Shown: positions 47,446-59,899 of the stretch, piece after piece
How the letters are laid out: each line of letters begins with the position of its first letter
Position numbering within the stretch: position 1 is the first letter of the stretch
Source: Parasponia andersonii
Taxonomy: Eukaryota > Streptophyta > Magnoliopsida > Rosales > Cannabaceae
NCBI GenBank assembly: GCA_002914805.1
Contig: JXTB01000377.1
Location: 178,767-242,766 of the forward strand
Direction: 5' to 3'
DNA length: 64,000 nucleotides
Notes under the pieces: generated by a model
What the model was told of the DNA's origin: nothing
The model's database searches: none
Seen by the model: only the letters and a program-made list of their open reading frames with translations
Position numbers and translations under genes: made by a program

Positions 47446-50429
47446 GGTACAAACTTTGGAATTTGGATTTTCTTTCAAGTTCCCTGTCAATGTAAACGAC
47501 TGAATATGATCAACCATGCAAATATAAACCTAAAACAAATGACTAAATAAGACAAGGGAAGTATTGCTTATTTAAGTAATCAAACATAATATAAATTGGG
47601 CTATTTAAAAAAAATGGGCCAATTAAAAAAATCCAAGCCCAAAAAAACAAAAAATGAAAAAACCCCGAATGAATTAAAAAAAAAACAATTTTTAAAAAGA
47701 ATAATAAAAAAAAAAAAATTTGAAAAAAAAATTAAAAAAAAAAAAATTTTCCTTAAAATTGGCAATTTTCAAAGGGAACTAAAGGAAACAAGTAAGGTAA
47801 CTAAAAAAAACAAACCAAGTAACTGAAAGAAACGGTCAAAGTAACCTAAGGAAATCCAACAAGTAATCTAAACAACCCAAGAAACAAAAAAAAAGGGGAA
47901 TTTTCCAAAAAATTTTAAAAAGGAAAATTTTAAAAATAAAACCGGGAATTTTCAAAAAAAATTTAAAATCCCGGAATTTTCAAATTTTCCGAAAAAAAAA
48001 CAAAAAAAAACAAAATTCCCCAAAAAAAAAAAGGGGGGGCCGTAATAACCCCAATTTTTTTTTCTCTAACCACTCTAATCTAAATAAAACTTTTGAGAAA
48101 TTTCAGAATTTCAGGATTTTCTTTTCTCACACTTCTTAAATTTTGTTAATTCCAAAATTACCCACCAATGATTTTTTTTTCTCACCCTTTAATAATTTCT
48201 TACTCATCATTTTTTTTGAAATATCTTACTCATCATTTTGAAATCCTACCTTTTGCTTTCTTCCCCCCATTATTGTATTGATTTCTTCCCCATTCCAGTT
48301 TATGTCTATATAAATGAAAAATAATTAAATATGAATATTTAAAATTGCATAATCTTTTATGATCTATGGCATATGTAATAAAAATGAATCTTCTTTCTAA
48401 TTTTTTTTTTGAAACTAAAATCTTCTTCTAAATTTTATAAACCATAACCATTAAAGAAGAAAAAAAATTTAAACCTTATTAAATAATAGCCTATATGGAT
48501 GCCAAGTCCAGACTTTGTTTTTTATTTTTTTATTTTTTTTTTATTTAATGTATAAGTAAGTCTTCAACAACAAGCGACGAAAAGTAGAAAGATAAGAGCT
48601 GCATATAAAAATGAAAAGATAAAAAAAAAAAAACTAGACACACATTCAGCCAAATAATGAATTATCAATGAGAAATGATTGGTGATGCCTAAAATAATTG
48701 TATGATTTATGATTACTTTTGGATTTAATGTATGAAATTTTATTCTTAAAATTTTATGTCTCAAAGTTATTTAAGTTTTTCATTTGGGTATGTTTAAGGT
48801 GTGTGGTAAGAATAGGGTTACAAATTTATTCAATATTTTTTAAGGGAAGTTTTTATTTAACATTTTGTATGTATTTATGTCATTTTATATAAGGGTATTT
48901 TTACATGATAAAGATTAAATAAAAGAAAAGTGGGAAGAGAAAAAAGAAGAGTGACAATAGAAGGATAAATAATCATATTTCCTCATTTAGGACCTCTTAC
49001 AAAAATCCATGCCCAAAGTTGAAAAAATTGAAAAAATCACATATATGCTTTTTTGAAAAATCCTGGTTTAGTTTAAAATATCATTTTTTAATAGATTTTT
49101 TTGAATAATAACACTTTAAAATATTCAAAAAAATACCACTTTTTTTTAAATTATTATTTTTAATGGTACTTGATGTAACTAGTTGAATTATCTTGGATAA
49201 TCAATGGAGGTACTTAAGGTAATTAGTTTGGTTACTTAAGGTAATTTGACCGATTACTACAAATATTTCGTTAATTAGTAAAAAAGTGATATTGTTATAA
49301 ATATATTTTCAAAAATAGTATTAGTCTAAATAATTCAAGATTTTTCAAACCTTTTCAAAATACGGGATATTTTTTTTTGAATATTTATCATATAGAATCA
49401 TATTTCCTCTTTTATTTATAGTTTTTTTTTTCATAGTCGTTTTACGTTTATATTTGTTTGATTATTATGGAGCGCTAATTTGTATATTCACTAGTAACTT
49501 TAACATGTTTTTGTTAATTAGGGAAATTTGAAACATAAAAGTCCAAATTGAAAGGTTTACAACTCATGATTAATCGTGTGATTTTCTTCCATCTCTTTAT
49601 AAGATATAAAGTGCTTCTTTAGTCCAAATTCAAAGGTTTACAACTCATGAATAATCGTGTAATTTTCTTACATCTCTTTATAAGCCATAAAGTGCTTCTT
49701 TTTTTTTTTTTGTCATTTTCTTTTTCAACTGGTGGATTGCACGGCGGAAGGTAATTACCTTATTTGTGGAGTCATTCCTCATTTTTGGTGAAAGTTAAAT
49801 TTAATCTGACGCTACACAAGCATATGGTGAAACAAATCTGTCAAATCTACTGATCAGCATTTTTTTGCATTTAGGAGTCTCTGTCCTGAGCACAAATCTT
49901 GATGACGCTAATGAATTTTATCAACTCATCTAACTTGTGTCTTCGTAGATTATCATTTTATCTTGCTTGAAACTATACTAATAATGAAACAGCCAAAAAC
50001 ATCTCTATTGATAACATAATGAGTGATTGTAATAAATGGCCCATTTTTATAATTTATTTTAATAAGTTTCATTTGCTAACAACGGAATGACCGTTTGTCA
50101 GTTTTTACATGATTTATTACATTTATATATATATATATACATTTAAACTTTGGTTTTTTCATTTTAGTGAAAAAAATCTTAAGTTTTTTATTATATCAAA
50201 TAAAAGCTTGAATTTTTTAATTCTAGCAATAAAAATCTTGGATTTCTAATTATATCAATTAAAACTTTGTGATTTTAAAATCCAATTAAATTGAATATAA
50301 AACAGATATTTAATCAATAAATATATAATGTGATTAAGAAATGATTTTATTTTTTAAGTGTTTTATATTCATGAACCATTTGTCTAAATTTATTTTAACT
50401 AAAAAATTCAAAATTTTCAATATTTTTAT
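47446..50429. other. AT-rich intergenic DNA with a low-complexity core
   Basis: No gene. 47596-48060 is an A-run-rich stretch with CCCGG/TTTTCC words and homopolymers, including a G7 run. AAGTAAC-type words at 47770-47860 have reverse-complement counterparts at 49190-49260. A diverged 81-bp tandem duplication lies at 49540-49701. A short (TA)n tract is near 50127. Confidence 0.5.
49540..49701 (+). repeat. 81-bp tandem duplication
   Basis: Units 49540-49620 and 49621-49701, both starting AGTCCAAATT and ending AAAGTGCTTCTTT, with about six differences. Confidence 0.88.
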
Positions 50430-51910
50430 ATGAGAAGTAGGATAGAGTTCATAAATAGGGCAAAGCTTACGAAGGTACAAGCATATAAATAGCACAAGCC
50501 AAAGGCTGGGCCTAGTCCATACATAATAGATACGGAGGCAAATTAATTATCTGAATAAATCCTAGAACACCAAATTCAGAACACTACTTTGCCAAATTGT
50601 GAGCCCTTGAGTTTGTAGAACTAGCCACCCAGGAGGACCCACACATGTTGATTCTTTGTAGAAGCAGGCGACAATCCAACACTAATTTACGAGCATCTCA
50701 ACTGTGTTCGTCTAATGTTCCTCGAACCCCATTGACAACCTTTGTGCAATCTCCTTCGAAAATCACGAATTGGTACCCTTGGTCTATAACGACTCTTATC
50801 CCAGCCAGTAGAGTTGTAACTTCAACCATGTGGGGTCAGTGAAATGCACTATATCTGAGCAAGCAAAGATCATTGTGCCCCTTTCGTCTCGGACTAGGAC
50901 CGAGGTTAACAAATCTGCTTCTTGAATATACACATCTGTATTAATCTTCATCCACCCATTAGGAGGAGAACACCATGCCTCATGGACTATCTTAGTATTT
51001 TTCAATGTACCTAGAACAACTGAAATTTCTGCGTACGATTCCATCACTCGATTATGGAGGTTCAATAAATGAAACGACCTGGCCTAAAAAATAGTTGCAT
51101 TTCGCATTCTCCAAATATGGTCAATCAAGCAAGAAATATAAGGAAGAAAATTTATCTCAACTCTCCCACCTTGGTCTTTAATCAAAGAGCTGAGCACATG
51201 AATTCAAACATAATAGGGAGACTCTCAACATCCAAGGAGGAGATATAAACCATAATGGTTGAGTATAAAAAGAGGTGCAAGGCTGTTTCTGGTGCTTGAT
51301 TGTAGAATGGATGATTATGTGTTTCAAGTTCAATTCTTTTCCCCACTATGGCCCGGATTGGTAGTATGTTAGGAAGGATTTCCTACTAAAATAGCTTGTG
51401 TCTCTGGTGTATATGACAAATCTTTAACCCCCCCCCCCCCCACGATTGCTTTCTAGAAAGAGAGCCAGAGGGTTTAGAAGTAGCATCCAGAAAATTACCA
51501 AAGCGTAGAACTTTGCTTCGAATTACCTTGGCCCAAATCGTAGTGCTCCTCAAAGTTAGGAGCCAACACTATTTAGTGAGAAAAACCCTGTTATAATCAG
51601 CTATATAACGAATGCTAAGACCTCCTCAACTCTTTGGCTGGCATATGCTATCCCAAGATTTAAAAGATAGTTTTGGATTCCCAGAAGTGTTAGAACCCAC
51701 CAGAACCTTCTCAAGAGCTTGTCAACCTTAGTACAAACAGATTTAGGCAGCTTGGATATTGTCATGCCTTAAATAGGCATCAATTGGCTGACTAAGGAAA
51801 TGAGCGCCAATCACCCTGCTTTGGAAAGAACTTTCATTTTCCACCCTGAAATCTTCAACTATATCTTTTCCACAATATAGTGCCAATCTTTGACCTTGCT
51901 GTGGCTGAAG
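50430..51910 (-). mobile_element. LINE 3' part, minus strand (RNase H end)
   Basis: Read on the minus strand from 51910: a post-RT block (VKDWHYIVEKI, KMKVLSKAG), then KVDKLLRRFWWGSNTSGN-like and FKSWDSICQPKS with GGLSIRYIADYN. Nearer the 3' end is the RNase H domain with NGWMKINTDVYIQEADLL and VLVRDERGTMI (50796-51065), then AHNLAKW-like text. Multiple stops. The 3' edge near 50430 is approximate. Copia B interrupts it at 51910; upstream RT sequence resumes at 63284. Confidence 0.85.
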
Positions 51911-53578
51911 TGTTAGGAATATGCCCTAGAAAGTAGTTTTTTTTTTTGGCATTTTAAATAATGTTTATTAGATTTAAGTATTATCTATTTGTTATTAATA
52001 AATTCTATATTATGTCCCAATAATATACACGTGATGTTTATGTTTTTTATTATGCAAACGTCTAAAAATTTCCATGACTAATAATGAGTAATAAATAATT
52101 GTTCGTGTGAAGTGTTCACATGTAGGAGACTAAATTATTTATTTCATTATGTCTAAATTAAAAGTTCACATTCTACAAATAAATATGGAATACTTTATTT
52201 TGTCATAGAATGTAGTGTTGTCTATTTCAACGGGATTGATGAAGTCTCCAATCATCGAAGTATCTAACTTCGGATAAAAATACTAGTGCATTATAAGAAA
52301 GTAATAAGTGCATTGAACTGGGCCAAGTGAAAATAGAATTTGAGGTTAAGTGCCGTAACTCAATATTCTATCTTTCACTAATCTAGCACTATTGCAAGAT
52401 TACATTAATCCTAGTGATTATCAGACTTACTTTCATGAGTTTTATCTTTTTGACTTACTAAAGGACTAGTTCCGATTATATGGTACGAACTCCGGTATCT
52501 TGGAAGATAAGATTTGTGAATTGACGAGAATACCTTTCATGATTTGGACACCATGCATATAATATCACTTTGAGTTTTTTCAAGAATTTGAATAATAAAA
52601 AAACTAGGTGTCAGGTATTTACTTTGTGAATTTGACTGTGTTTGTATGGGCAGTTACAAACACCGTAGTCAATTATTATCCATTAGATGAAAAATGACAA
52701 CTAAAAAGTAAATATGTACTAGAGAGTAATATGGTAATTTCGCTTCACTAGTACGACATTGCATCGGGAGTATATTTGCAGGTATAGTATATGCTAAATG
52801 GATCAAGTTAATTAAAGTGTTAATTAGCTTCACAGAAAATATATGACATTTAGTCTAAGAGTATAATATTGGGCCTATCGTGGAGTGCCCCAATAGTAAT
52901 GGATAAGGTCTAATCATAATTAAGAGTTAATTATGATTATGAGTAGTTGACCCATTGGAGCTTAGACTATTTGGATCCATAAGGTCCCATGTCTAGTTCA
53001 CACATAGCCCAATAACTAATTGAATGGTCAGTTGAGCCCAATAAGCTCATTAGGGTTTACATCTCTTTAAATACTTAAGAGAAAAGTTATCCTAAGTCTC
53101 TCCAAGGGTTGTACACACCACTCAGGCACAATAACCGTATATTTTCGTGTGACAGAGAGAAAAAGAGAGAGTGGGAGAGACAAGTTGCCACGGGAGAAGT
53201 CCCGTATTCGTTTATGGCCGCTAAGGGAGAGAGACATATGGTCATAGACGTGCACTCAAGGAGAAGGAACATCGTCTTCCAGATCGTTCGCTCATCTCTC
53301 GTTGGGAATCAAGAAGGTGCCTACACACCAGATCATTCAACGGGCTTTAGAGAATAGATGAGAAGGCTCAATGGTTGTGAATCGCTTCAAGATTTTATCT
53401 AAACTAAAATCCATAAATTGATTTATGTTAGATCAACGATCTTACGTATTTTTTTTTGTAAAATTTCAAGAAAATTTTAAATTACCTATTCCGTTGCGTT
53501 CTTGATTTGTTTACAAAACTGCAAAAATCATTTTCGGTAAAATCATTTTTCGAAATTTATTTTTTGGAATTTCTAACA
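51911..53578 (+). repeat. Copia B left LTR
   Basis: 1668 bp, TGTTAGGAATATGCC to TTTCTAACA, directly before the primer site. It aligns with 61653-63283. It shares GGAGCTTAGACTATTTGGAT with element A's left LTR. A plausible TATA-like site is TTTAAATAC near 53069. Confidence 0.93.
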
Positions 53579-53580
53579 AT

Positions 53581-53593
53581 TGGTATCAAGAGC
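53581..53593 (+). other. Copia B primer binding site
   Basis: TGGTATCAAGAGC two bases after the LTR; like the initiator tRNA-Met site TGGTATCAGAGC but with one extra A. Confidence 0.8.
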
Positions 53594-53742
53594 AAAGGTT
53601 TTCGATGATCTAGCATATCTTGTTCATGTTTATTCTTTTAAAGTTTAATGATCTATGATTTCCATAATGATCTCTTTGATTATGTTTGGTCTTGTTCATA
53701 TTTATGAGTATGCTCTACTATGTATGATGATTGATTGATTTA

Positions 53743-54643
53743 ATGAGTTTAAATGATAATCAATTAGATGTTACTATGAGTTTATGATCATGTAATTTAT
53801 TTTTGATTATGATTCTAGCATATTCTTGATTTTCTATGTATTTATGTTTTATGTTCTTGATAAAACTATACGTAGAAAGTCATTTGATCTTTAATTGTGT
53901 CATAGTTTTGAGAAAAACTATTTGACAATTAAGTTACGGATTTTTCGAATTCGAAAATGCTACGAGATGGCGCATGCTGAGAATCGTATGCACCGCCCGC
54001 GTTGCTGCGGTGGGGAGACCCGCACGACGGCGGCGTTGGTGGTAACCCTGCGCATTGGCCATGCGGGAGCAATCCCGCATGCTGGTCGACCAGGCTTCAT
54101 CCCGTGCCTGTAACTATGCCAATGTCGTCTTGACCCATTGGCATTTGGAATTAGTTCCGTACTTGACCGCGCGACTGCTGGTGTTTATTGGANATGAGTT
54201 TAAATGATAATCAATTAGATGTTACTATGAGTTTATGATCATGTAATTTATTTTTGATTATGATTCTAGCATATTCTTGATTTTCTATGTATTTATGTTT
54301 TATGTTCTTGATAAAACTATACGTAGAAAGTCATTTGATCTTTAATTGTGTCATAGTTTTGAGAAAAACTATTTGACAATTAAGTTACGGATTTTTCGGA
54401 TTCGAAAATGCTACGAGACGGCGCATGCTGAGAATCGTATGCACCGCCCGCGTTGCTGCGGTGGGGAGACCCGCACGACGGCGGCGTTGGTGGTAACCCT
54501 GCGCATTGGCCATGCGGGAGCAATCCCGCATGCTGGTCGACCAGGCTTCATCCCGTGCCTGTAACTATGCCAATGTCGTCTTGACCCATTGGCATTTGGA
54601 ATTAGTTCCGTACTTGACCGCGCGACTGCTGGTGTTTATTGGA
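53743..54643 (+). repeat. 450-bp duplication separated by a single N
   Basis: 53743-54192 and 54194-54643 are each 450 bp and differ at only two positions that I can see (GAATTCG/GGATTCG, and GAGATGG/GAGACGG). The single N at 54193 sits exactly at the join. This looks like two overlapping contig ends or haplotypes left unmerged rather than a biological repeat. Confidence 0.9.
54060..54144 (+). other. Structured leader stem-loops in copia B
   Basis: In 85 nt: a perfect 9-bp stem CATGCGGGA/TCCCGCATG closed by a GCAA (GNRA-type) tetraloop (54060-54081); a perfect 12-bp palindrome CTGGTCGACCAG immediately after (54082-54093); and a 9-bp stem ATGCCAATG/CATTGGCAT with an 11-nt loop (54116-54144). 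Repeated 451 bp downstream in the duplicate. Position after the primer site fits a dimerisation or packaging role, which is inference. Confidence 0.7.
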
Positions 54644-56265
54644 ATAAATTTCTGGAAAATATTTTCATAAAATTATTTTCAAGAACACCATAGTTTTGTA
54701 AAATCAAGAAACGCAGCAGAATTGGTCGTATAAAATTTTTCTTTTTACAAAACGTTTCAGATCGTGATCTAACATGAATTAACTCTTGATCTAGATAGGA
54801 ATAATACCCGGATTCGCTCCACAATCTTCTCGTCTTCTTGTCTATTCTCGAAAGTCGTTTGATTGATCCGGTGAGTGGTCACTTTCTTAATTCCCAACAA
54901 AAAGAACTGCAGATGAACAAGAAGATAATCTTCTCGAACTGATTTCTTCGGGATGGCCGAAACACCAAGGACAGTGAATCCCTAGTGGTGGCCGATTTTC
55001 TCTGCTCTTTCTCTCTGTTTTCGTGTGACACTATCTTCTCAAGGGGTGTTTCATGTGTAACACTTGTGTCTTATTACTAGAGAACTTTTCTCTTAAATAT
55101 AGAGAAATTAATAAACCCTAATAGGCTTATTGGACTTGTTAGGCTCAACTGATCATTAAATGACTATTGGGCTTTAATTTGAGCTAGATAGAGGGCCAGA
55201 TGGATCCATAAATCCCAAGCTTCAATGAACCATATACCCACTATCATAATTAACTCTTAATTATGATTGGACCTTGTCTATTAATATTAGGGCACACCAC
55301 TATAGGCCAAATATTGAACTCTTGGACTAAATGTCATTTATTTTCTATGAAGCTTATTAACAATTAATTAGCTTGATCCATTTAGCATATACTATACCTG
55401 TAGACATAACCCCAATGCAATGCCATACTAGTAGGGTGAAATTATTGTATTACCCCTCTAGTACATATTTACCTTTGAGTTGCCATTTTTCATCTAATGG
55501 ATAATAGTTGACTATAGTGTTTCTATCTGCTTATACCAACACAGTCAAATTCACATAGTGAATACCGGGGCCCTGGTTTATATTATCCAAGTACTTGAAA
55601 AAACTCAAAGTGACATCATATGCATGGTATCCATCATGAAAAACGTTCCACACATTTCATATACCTTATCTTCCAAGATACCAGAGTTCGAACCATAAAT
55701 CGGAACTAGTCCTTTAGTAACTCAAAAAGATAAAACACATGAAAGTAAGTTCGTTAATCACTAGGATCTTCTACAATAGTGCTAGATTAGTAAAATTACA
55801 AATTTGAGTTACGACACTTAACCTCAAATTCTAATTCAGTAGGTCCTGTTCGATACTGTTATAACTTTCTTATAACACACTAGTATTTCTATCCGAAGAC
55901 TCACTTCGATAATTAGAGTTTATTAATTAAATAGATAACACTACATTCTATGGCATAGTAAAGTATTCTATCTTCAATATGCAGAATGCGAGCAATTTAA
56001 TTTAGACATAATGAAATAAAGAATATAATGTCTCCCACATATGAACTCATCATACGAATAATTCTTTATTACTCATTTCATGTCTTAGAATTTTTTAGAT
56101 GTTTGCATAAGATAAACATACACATTACATGTGTATCAATGGGACATAAATGAAATATAAATTCATAATATAGAATTTATTAATAACAAATACATACTAA
56201 ATAATCCAATAAATATTATTTATAATGTCTAAATAATAAACTGCTTTATAGGACTTATTCCAATA
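54633..56265 (-). repeat. Inverted solo LTR of the A/B copia family
   Basis: Reverse complement of a B-type LTR: on the minus strand it begins TATTGGAATAAGTCCTATAA at 56265 and ends near TTCCAATAAACA at 54633. Characteristic internal text is recognisable (TATTAATAAATTCTAT; GGAACTAGTCC and its partner). It sits inside B's leader, with GC-rich leader on both sides. No internal sequence or second LTR accompanies it. A clean target duplication was not found. Confidence 0.85.
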
Positions 56266-58490
56266 GTGACATCCCCGAGGACCCGTTCTTTATGCCGTAC
56301 ATGGGTATGACTACACGTTTGCATGCAACGATGTCTCGTACCCATAGCCGCGCCACTTTGCTCTGCCTCTATAGCCGCATGCATGCCGTCTCGTATGTTT
56401 GTTGTCGAAATCTACGCGAGCCTGTTGTCACTTGGTACTTGTCCCCAGCGAGGCCACATAGGGTTATGCGAGCCCGTCGGTGCTCAGGATTGTCCCGAGC
56501 GTGGCCGCATGACATCCCGAGAATCGTCCTCGTTACGGTTTCCTGTTCGGACCTTTAGCTTGTTCCGAACTATGCTGCGGCGTCCCGATCGGCATCTGGG
56601 TGCCGTTGACATCAATTATCCATTTAATTTCCTATTTTAAATTTCCTTATTTGAATTTTGAATTAGAGATAATTTAGAAAATTTGAATTCGTTACCTTAT
56701 CTAATTTTTGAAATATAAATTTTGGTAACTAATCTAATAGGATAAGATTCTATCAGAAACTCTTATATTCTCTAATTTTGAAATTTAAATATTTGAATTT
56801 AAATTAAGGATGAGATCCTTGGTTTATGGAAGGATTTAAATTGATGATAAGATCCTCAATTTAATTAAATTCAAATCAAGGATAAGATCACTTGATTTAA
56901 GAAAATTTAAATGACTATTTAAATATGGATAGGATTACATATTTAAATAGATTTGATTTCAAATTTAAATATGGATGAGATCCTACTATTTAAGGAAATC
57001 AATTTAAATAGATAGGGAATTAATTAACTACCAAAATTAAAATTTTAAATTAAACAGATATAGATAAGATCTATATCTTAAACATATTTTAATTCAATTA
57101 AAATATAAAATTTTGAAATTAAGAGTTAATTCGAAATCAATTCAAAATTTTCATTAGATATAATTTTTAATTAAATATTATGTGATAATGTTTAAAATTT
57201 TCAAATTCAAAATAGTTAATTAGATATTTACTAAACTATTTATGAAATAATTAGTTATTTGTTTGAATTTGAATTTGAATTTGATTTTAATTCAAATCTA
57301 GAGATATTCTAGGAGATTTAAATAGTTAAATCTTTTATAATTTAAATTTGAAACTTATGAAGATTTCAAATTAAAATTGGAAAGAATATCTTATCTATCT
57401 AAATCTGTTTGATTTTGAATTTAAAGTTTTTAGTTAATTTTAATGAGATTAAAATAGATAATTAGAAATTATGAGATAATTTCAGATTTGGCAAGATTTT
57501 AAATATTCTATTTATTGTAATGAGATTAAAATAAATGATTAGATATTATGAAATAAATCTAAATTTAAATTTATGTGAATAGATAATATTACTATATTAA
57601 TTATTTGATAATTAATTTATGATTTGAAATTCAAATATTGAATTTAAATCAAGAGATAATCTAGAAGATTTAATAAGATTAAATTTTCAAAGATTATCTA
57701 TATCAGTTATCTAATAATTAATTTAAAGATTTGAAATTCAAATGTTGAATTTAAATCTGGAAATAATCTAACAGATTAATATGATTAAATGTTTTAGATA
57801 ATCAATATTAATTATGTGATAATTAATTTGAGATTTAAAATTTAAAGTTAAATTCAAATCAACAGATTTATAGAGATTTAATTTGATTAAATCATGTACA
57901 TATATAATTTAAATCTTGTGAAGATTTTAATTAGTAAATATCTATATTATCCAATTTAAATTTAAATAGAAAATTTATATTTTATTTTAATGAGATTAAA
58001 ACAATGATTTGAAAATTATGAGATAATTTTAAATTTGAAAATCCAATAAGTAGGAGATATTTTAATTATAAGATAATTAAATTTATAATTCAAAATTTAA
58101 ATTCAATAGTTGAATCCGAATTTTTGAAATATCTAAGGAGATTTAATTTGGATTAAATCTTTTAATTAAACAAATTAGATTTTATGAAAATCTTAATTAT
58201 TTAAACTTGAATATTATCTCTCACAGTTATTATTTAATAATATCTTTTGTGAAAAGATTGTTCAATTATTAAATAATAATAAATGCTAGAATGATTGAAA
58301 ATCATTAACTTTTCTATTTTATTAAATTCTACTAATACTTGATTATTATATGAATAATATTGCATGTATATTTTATATAGAGTATTTAATTACATGATCT
58401 TAGTAACATGTCATATGGGATAGTAGAGTTACTCACATGCAAAATATGAACATGCTTACATAACTGATTTTAAGTTATTAAGTAAGTTAG
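56266..58490 (+). other. Copia B leader continuation and AT-rich hairpin array
   Basis: 56266-56615 is GC-rich leader; its open frames look incidental. From 56620 it is non-coding and AT-rich. Hairpins with the AT-GAG-AT or AT-GTG-AT core lie at 56806-56820 (AAGGAT/ATCCTT), 56973-56983 (GGAT/ATCC with outer TAAATA/TATTTA), 57437-57455, 57465-57483 (GAAATTAT/ATAATTTC), 57807-57827, 57985-58001 and 58012-58030. Confidence 0.75.
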
Positions 58491-58616
58491 ATAACTGGGT
58501 AAAATTATTAAATTCTTAATATAAAATATTGAGTGGGAGAAGGTATGAGATACCTACGGTCTCCATTATTGGTTTATTATGTACTAGGATGAGTCTCGCC
58601 TCAGAATCTTACTGAG

Positions 58617-58918
58617 CTCCCATAGGAGAATATTCGTCCAGGTAGTACTGAAAATAAATTTCTTAGGATAAGGTATTAAGTGGACTATATGAGGCCGATC
58701 ACCCATAGGAGACGGTCTTATATAGAAAGCTTTATTACTGAAACAATAGTTATACACTCAACTCGAAATACTGATATCCTCCCGTAGGAGTTCTTGTTAG
58801 TAGAGTAGAAGACTAAATTAAATGGTAGTTAGAAATATGGGATATGAGATATTTGTCTTATTTTCTAAATGAAATTGCTTCACTTTGACTTGTTAATTGC
58901 ATGACTTCCCGTAGGAGG
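58617..58918 (+). other. Repeated CTCC-CGTA-GGAG hairpins in copia B
   Basis: CTCC-CATA-GGAG (58617-58628), a weak CC-CATA-GG (58702-58709), CTCC-CGTA-GGAG (58779-58790) and CTTCC-CGTA-GGAGG (58905-58918). They occur in the same order and context as 16638-16933 in element A. Confidence 0.65.
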
Positions 58919-59899
58919 CTTGTAATTAATGAAAAGTTGAATTACCATGAATATTAGTGATAGTCTTGGGGATACTTCACTTGCATATTGTAGATTCTAT
59001 TTTACATTATGTTAATTATTCAAAATATTTCTTGCATGATGTTTGCTATTATATGGATTAATTTATTTTCATTCAAATAGATATGTCTTTAATTCCTTTA
59101 CCCACTGTACTCACAGTCACATAACTTGTATGGTTAGACTATGTTGTCTGGATTAATGTAACTTAGATTTAGTACTTATGGCTGATAAGTTATTAAGTTT
59201 TTACTCTTATATGTTCATCCACATTCACTGGTGATACTAGTAAAGAAAAATAAAGCATATATATGGTGGGAGAATTCTTAGAAAATTCATTGATATATGT
59301 TGACATACGATGTCTAATATGTAACAGCATGAAATTCAATGAATTCAAATCACTATAATATTATGCTAAATCTCAGTGAGATATCTAATGAACATCTTCA
59401 CTAAGCTATAGTAGCTAAATGTGAATTTTCTAATCCCTAGTTAAGAGGAAAATGTTTTTTTATATAGCAGTAAAGGATATTGAAAAAAAATTATTAGGGA
59501 TACCTATACAATACTTGATTGGAAGGTAATAACAATTTATTACTCATTAACTTATTTTAGTGGATGACTTAATGAATCTTAGATAGGATTCAAGAATCAT
59601 TAACCATGTTTGTATGTCTGTTGCAAAGGATTCTATAGAAACCAAAGGGTTTAGTGAAGGCAAGTTCACTAAGAGTAAGGACTACAATGGCTATAGTGTC
59701 TATACATAAAATGAGAAATATTTAAATTCATGTTTGATGAATTTATAAATTAGGACATTAAAAATTGTCAAGTATTTAAGAAAAATTTGATTTTTGTTTC
59801 ATACTTGATGAAACGATATCATTCTGTTTATCTCAACGACAAAGTTTCTATGTGAAAGAATAATATTTTTAATTATGCTAAATGACATTTTTATTAACC

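Noticed and set aside
47275-47826. Phe/Ser-rich and Lys-rich short frames
   Set aside because: Direct products of CT-rich and A-rich low-complexity DNA in a MITE arm and its neighbour.
53895-54564. Two matching 72-codon frames in copia B leader
   Set aside because: They are the two copies of the 450-bp duplication; the sequence is explained by stem-loops, lacks a known domain, and one difference changes Met to Thr without any sign of constraint.
56292-56640. Open frames of 88 and 105 codons in GC-rich DNA
   Set aside because: Overlapping frames in a GC-rich leader of copia B, no recognisable protein and no splice or promoter context.
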